A DNA stretch of 64,000 nucleotides from VRUE01 sp963747765. GTDB taxonomy: Bacteria > Actinomycetota > Thermoleophilia > Solirubrobacterales > 70-9. The translations under genes and the position numbers were made by a program. The notes beneath the pieces are model-generated. The model was not told the DNA's origin and made no database searches. It worked only from the letters and a program-made list of their open reading frames with translations. The stretch spans positions 124,001 to 188,000 of the forward strand of contig CAVVGH010000001.1 of the NCBI GenBank assembly GCA_963747765.1. The letters run 5' to 3'. Every line of letters starts with the position of its first letter. Position 1 is the first letter of the stretch. This document shows, in pieces, positions 60,703-64,000 of this stretch.

Positions 60703-62032
60703 GCTGCTCGCGCTGGGCATATCCCACAAGACCGCGCCGCTCGACCTGCGCGAGCGGCTCTCCCTGACCGAGGGCCGCGCCGTGAGCACGCTGAGCGAGC
60801 TGACCGCCGCCGAGATGATCCATGAGGCGGCGGCGATCTCGACCTGCAACCGCACCGAGCTCTACCTGGTCGTCTCCGACACGGTCGAAGCGGAGTCCGC
60901 CGCGCTGGGAGTGCTCACCCGGCAGGCCGAAATTCGACCGACCGAGCTCGTCACCCACCTCTACTCGCTGCGCTCCGGCCAGGCGGCCCGTCACCTCTTC
61001 CGAGTCACCGCCGGACTCGACTCGATGGTCGTCGGCGAGGCCGAGATCCAGGGCCAGGTGAAGCGCGCCTACGAGCTGGCGCTGGTCGAGGGCGCCACGG
61101 GGCCGATCCTCAACCGCCTCTTCCGCGGCGCCCTCGCCGCCGGCGGGCGGGCTCGCAACGAGACGCGGATCGGCGAGCGGCGCCTGTCGATCCCATCGGT
61201 GGCCGTGGAGCTTGCGCAGCGCACGCTGGGCGACCTCGCCAAACGTCGTGTGCTGGTGATCGGCGCAGGGGAAACCGCCGAATTGGTGGCCAAGGCGCTC
61301 GTCGCCCGCGGAGTCGCCACGGTATTCGTCGCAAACCGCCACCACGACCGGGCGATCGGCCTTGCGCAGCGCTTCGACGGCGACGCCGTTCGTCTCGAGG
61401 ACCTCCCGGACCAGCTGGCGGAGGTCGACATCGTCGTCTCCGCAACCCATTCGCCCCACCACATCGTCGAGCGCGACGCCCTCGCCCGCGTGATGGAGGC
61501 CCGTGAGGGGCAGCCGCTGCTCTTCGTCGACATCGCCGTGCCGCGCGACATCGAGCCCGCCTGCCGCGAGATCCCCCAGGTCAGCGTCCACAACATGGAC
61601 GACGTGCAGCAGATCGTCGAGCGCAACACGAGCGGGCGCGAGGCGGAGATCAAGCGTGTCGAGCCGATCATCGCCGCCGAGGTCGACCGCTTCGAGCGCT
61701 GGCTCGCATCGCTGGAAGTCGTGCCGACGATCGCCTCGCTGCGCGAGCGGGCCAACGACGTCGTGCGCCGGGTGCTCGCCGAGAACGACAACCGCTGGGA
61801 GAACGTGAGCGATGCGGACCGCGAACGACTTTCGACGATGGCCAACGCGATCGCGTCTCGCCTCCTCCACGAGCCGACCCTGCGGATGAAGCGCGCCGCC
61901 GGCGGCAACGACGCCTACCTCTACGTGAGCACGCTGCGCGAGCTGTTCGGCCTGGACACCGAGACCGAGCCCGAGGCCGAAACGGACGCCAAGGTCACCG
62001 AGCTGCGCCGCAAGAATCGCAAGTCCAGCTGA
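60695..62032 (+). CDS. hemA: Glutamyl-tRNA reductase
   Basis: First step of the C5 heme pathway, 445 residues. The catalytic Cys is C51 in ISTCNRTELY, with GISHKTAPLDLRERL before it and GEAEIQGQVKRAY (substrate pocket) after. The NADPH domain has VLVIGAGETAEL, followed by FVDIAVPRDIEP. The C-terminal dimerisation helix is complete. The ATG is inside the ccmD-like gene. Confidence 0.97.
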   Translation: MSELLALGISHKTAPLDLRERLSLTEGRAVSTLSELTAAEMIHEAAAISTCNRTELYLVVSDTVEAESAALGVLTRQAEIRPTELVTHLYSLRSGQAARHLFRVTAGLDSMVVGEAEIQGQVKRAYELALVEGATGPILNRLFRGALAAGGRARNETRIGERRLSIPSVAVELAQRTLGDLAKRRVLVIGAGETAELVAKALVARGVATVFVANRHHDRAIGLAQRFDGDAVRLEDLPDQLAEVDIVVSATHSPHHIVERDALARVMEAREGQPLLFVDIAVPRDIEPACREIPQVSVHNMDDVQQIVERNTSGREAEIKRVEPIIAAEVDRFERWLASLEVVPTIASLRERANDVVRRVLAENDNRWENVSDADRERLSTMANAIASRLLHEPTLRMKRAAGGNDAYLYVSTLRELFGLDTETEPEAETDAKVTELRRKNRKSS

Positions 62033-62075
62033 GCATGCGCACCGCAATTCACCGTCCGTCCCCGAGCGAGCGTCA

Positions 62076-62966
62076 GTGATTCGGATCGCCACCCGCGGCA
62101 GCACGCTCGCCCTCACCCAGGCGCGTCAGACCGCGGATCTCCTGGGCGGTGCGGAGCTGGTCGAGGCCTCCTCCGATGGCACGGTCGGCGACAAGGCGCG
62201 CTTCGTGCGCGGGGTCGAGCGAGTGCTGCTCGAGGGGGAGGCGGAGATCGGCGTGCACTCGGCCAAGGATCTGCCCGCCGAGATGCCCGACGGTTTGACG
62301 ATCGCCGCCGTGCCGGCTCGCGAGGACCCGCGCGACGTCTGGATCGGCGCCGGCTCGTCGCTGGACGACGCCCCCGAGGGCGCCCGGGTCGGGACGGCCA
62401 GCCTGCGCCGCACCGCTCAGCTTCTCGCCGCCCGCCCGGACCTCAACGTGGTCGAGCTGCACGGCAACGTCGACACCCGGTTGCGGCGGCTGGCCGAAGG
62501 CAAGATGGACGCGATCGTGCTTGCCGCCGCCGGCCTGCGGCGGCTGGGACGGGAGAACGAGGCGTCCTTCGCGATTCCGATCGAACGCATGACTCCCGCG
62601 GCGGGACAGGGGGCATTGGTTCTCCAGACGCGACTCGACGATGGCGGCGCGGCCAAGATCGCCGCTGCGATCGGCGACGAGGCCGCGCTGCAAGCGCTCA
62701 CCGCCGAGCGAGCCGCCGTCGCCCTGCTCGACGCGAGCTGCACCACGCCGGTCGGCGTCCACGCCAGGGTGGAGGGAGAGCGGATCGAAGCCGAGGCCTT
62801 CGTTGGCCTTCCCGACGGGACCGAGTGGATTCGCGACCGGGTCGAGGGCGAGGCGAGCGAGCCGGCGGGGGTCGGGGCGCTGCTTGCGGAGCGGCTGCTG
62901 AGTGCGGGCGCCCGCGACATCCTCGACCGGGCGGAGCGAAGCGGCGGAGGAGGGGTGGCGCAATGA
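62076..62966 (+). CDS. hemC: Hydroxymethylbilane synthase
   Basis: Assembles four porphobilinogen units to preuroporphyrinogen, 296 residues. RIATRGSTLALTQA opens the protein; HSAKDLPAEM carries the Asp/Lys region, TASLRRTAQL the Arg residues, and C222 in DASCTTPVGVHA attaches the dipyrromethane cofactor. GTG start 43 bp after hemA. The stop overlaps the next start by ATGA. Confidence 0.95.
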   Translation: MIRIATRGSTLALTQARQTADLLGGAELVEASSDGTVGDKARFVRGVERVLLEGEAEIGVHSAKDLPAEMPDGLTIAAVPAREDPRDVWIGAGSSLDDAPEGARVGTASLRRTAQLLAARPDLNVVELHGNVDTRLRRLAEGKMDAIVLAAAGLRRLGRENEASFAIPIERMTPAAGQGALVLQTRLDDGGAAKIAAAIGDEAALQALTAERAAVALLDASCTTPVGVHARVEGERIEAEAFVGLPDGTEWIRDRVEGEASEPAGVGALLAERLLSAGARDILDRAERSGGGGVAQ

Positions 62967-64000
62967 CAACCCGACGCGGCATCGTCTACCTGGTCGGTGC
63001 CGGGCCCGGCGATCCAGGGCTGATGACGTCGCGCTCCCTGGAGCTGATCGCCACCGCCGACACGATCTTCTTCGACCGCCTGATCCCACCGGGTGCACTC
63101 GACGGCGCCCGGGACGACGCGACCCTCGTATACGTCGGCAAGCGGCCCATGGATGGGGCAAAGCCGGCGGCGGCCCTGCCGGTGTCGAGCGGTCAGGCGG
63201 TCTCCTCCGTTCCCCAGGAGGAGATCAACGACCGCCTGGTCGAGGCTGGCCTGGCGGGCCGCAGAGTGGTCCGCCTGAAGGGCGGCGACCCGTTCGTCTT
63301 CGGCCGCGGCGGCGAGGAGGGGGAAGCGCTGCGCGCGGCGGGCGTCGAGTTCGAGGTGGTGCCGGGCATCACCGCCGGAGTCGCGGCCAGCGCCTACGCC
63401 GGGATCCCGGTCACCCATCGCGGCGATGCGTCCGCGGTCGCCTTCGTCACCGGGCACGAGGATCCCGACAAGGAGGAGACGGCGCTCGACTGGGATGCCC
63501 TGTCCCGCTTCCCGGGAACCCTCGTCTTCTACATGGGAGTGAGGCGCCTGGCGGACAACGCGGGGGCCCTGATTGCAGCCGGTCGCAACCCGAACGAGCC
63601 GGCGGCGGCAATCGAACGCGGCACGACGACTGGGCAGCGCACGGTCGTCGCGACGCTCGGCACCCTGGCCGAGGAGGTCGAGCGGGAGGCGATCGGGGCA
63701 CCGGCGCTGATCGTCGTCGGAGAGGTGGTCGGGCGGCGTGAGGCGCTCGCCTGGCTGGAGCGGCGGCCGCTGCACGGACGGCGCGTCGTCGTCACTCGCG
63801 CCCGCGCCCAGGCAAGCGGCCTGGCGGCCACCCTGCGCACTCTCGGCGCCGAGGTCGTGGAACTGCCGGCGATCCGGATCGAGTCGCGAATCGAGAGCGA
63901 CGCGGTCCGCCGCGCCGTCGACGCGATTCACATCTACGCCCTGATCTGCCTGACCAGCCCCAACGGGGTGCGACTGCTGTTCGAGGCGCTGGCGGCGGCC
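62963..64000 (+). CDS. cobA-hemD: Uroporphyrinogen-III C-methyltransferase/synthase fusion (partial)
   Basis: Runs off the window after 346 codons. Residues 1-250 are the SUMT methyltransferase: VGAGPGDPGLMT, RLKGGDPFVFGRGGEE, VPGITAG and YMGVRRL. From about 270 uroporphyrinogen-III synthase begins (GRRVVVTRARAQASGLAATL, then LICLTSPNGVRLLF). The fusion makes uroporphyrinogen III and diverts part to precorrin-2 for siroheme/cobalamin, which fits the B12-dependent mutase at 8837. Start ATG overlaps hemC. Confidence 0.93.
   Translation, partial: MTTRRGIVYLVGAGPGDPGLMTSRSLELIATADTIFFDRLIPPGALDGARDDATLVYVGKRPMDGAKPAAALPVSSGQAVSSVPQEEINDRLVEAGLAGRRVVRLKGGDPFVFGRGGEEGEALRAAGVEFEVVPGITAGVAASAYAGIPVTHRGDASAVAFVTGHEDPDKEETALDWDALSRFPGTLVFYMGVRRLADNAGALIAAGRNPNEPAAAIERGTTTGQRTVVATLGTLAEEVEREAIGAPALIVVGEVVGRREALAWLERRPLHGRRVVVTRARAQASGLAATLRTLGAEVVELPAIRIESRIESDAVRRAVDAIHIYALICLTSPNGVRLLFEALAAA

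Overview
High-GC actinobacterial chromosome, about 54 protein genes, most with strong codon bias and tight packing. The combination of a RarA, PAC2, PolX, YchF and MCM/MCE gene set, a type-2-like isoleucyl-tRNA synthetase, sigma factors fused to zinc-finger/membrane tails, and large secreted beta-rich proteins of unknown function suggests the class Thermoleophilia (Solirubrobacterales and relatives). That placement is inference; no rRNA is present to confirm it. I see no tRNA, rRNA, insertion sequence, prophage or CRISPR array.

Layout. 0-11.5 kb: serS, an orphan NarL-type regulator, msrB, a thioesterase, an MFS/HAD pair, a MacB-like ABC exporter, methylmalonyl-CoA mutase large subunit and UDP-glucuronate decarboxylase. 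11.6-15 kb: a sigma-factor/zinc-finger/TM fusion translationally coupled to a secreted Ig-like protein. 15-26.5 kb: a Lys/Arg-rich protein, an inositol-phosphatase-like enzyme, a helicase-nuclease with damaged helicase motifs, a split TauE/SafE exporter next to PAC2, trehalose-phosphatase, PolX, a Dpm1-like glycosyltransferase, thioredoxin and a tiny tautomerase. 26.7-36 kb: ileS, an SDR, and a two-gene 2-hydroxyacid/2-oxoacid operon (FAD/Fe-S dehydrogenase plus a benzoylformate-decarboxylase-like ThDP enzyme). 36.4-46.7 kb: M15-like peptidase, lipoprotein, membrane protein, fumarase, metallophosphoesterase, aldehyde dehydrogenase, SpoIID/LytB protein, CrtC-like protein, secreted protein. 47-56.5 kb: ychF-PAP2, a BtrH-like protein, a 937-residue surface protein with a threefold module, the DUF1385-mce-small ORF-methyltransferase operon, and rarA. 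56.7-64 kb: aldehyde dehydrogenase, ccmABC plus a CcmD-like protein, then hemA, hemC and a cobA-hemD fusion that runs off the window.

The most unusual content is intergenic. Several families of hairpin repeats are dispersed through the window. Family A is a long perfect inverted repeat with conserved outer arms and a variable centre (8.8 and 47.1 kb). Family B is a 70-bp unit carrying a 47-nt hairpin, in arrays of two (16.5 kb) and three (36.1 kb). Family C is a roughly 140-200 bp hairpin element at 16.7, 23.2 and 35.9 kb with a relic at 56.6 kb. B and C sit together in the same relative order at two sites in opposite orientation, so they look like one composite element with a variable number of B units. 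Other repeats are a 36-bp tandem array at 46.75 kb and a 37-bp repeat with an inverted partner at 30.9-31.2 kb.
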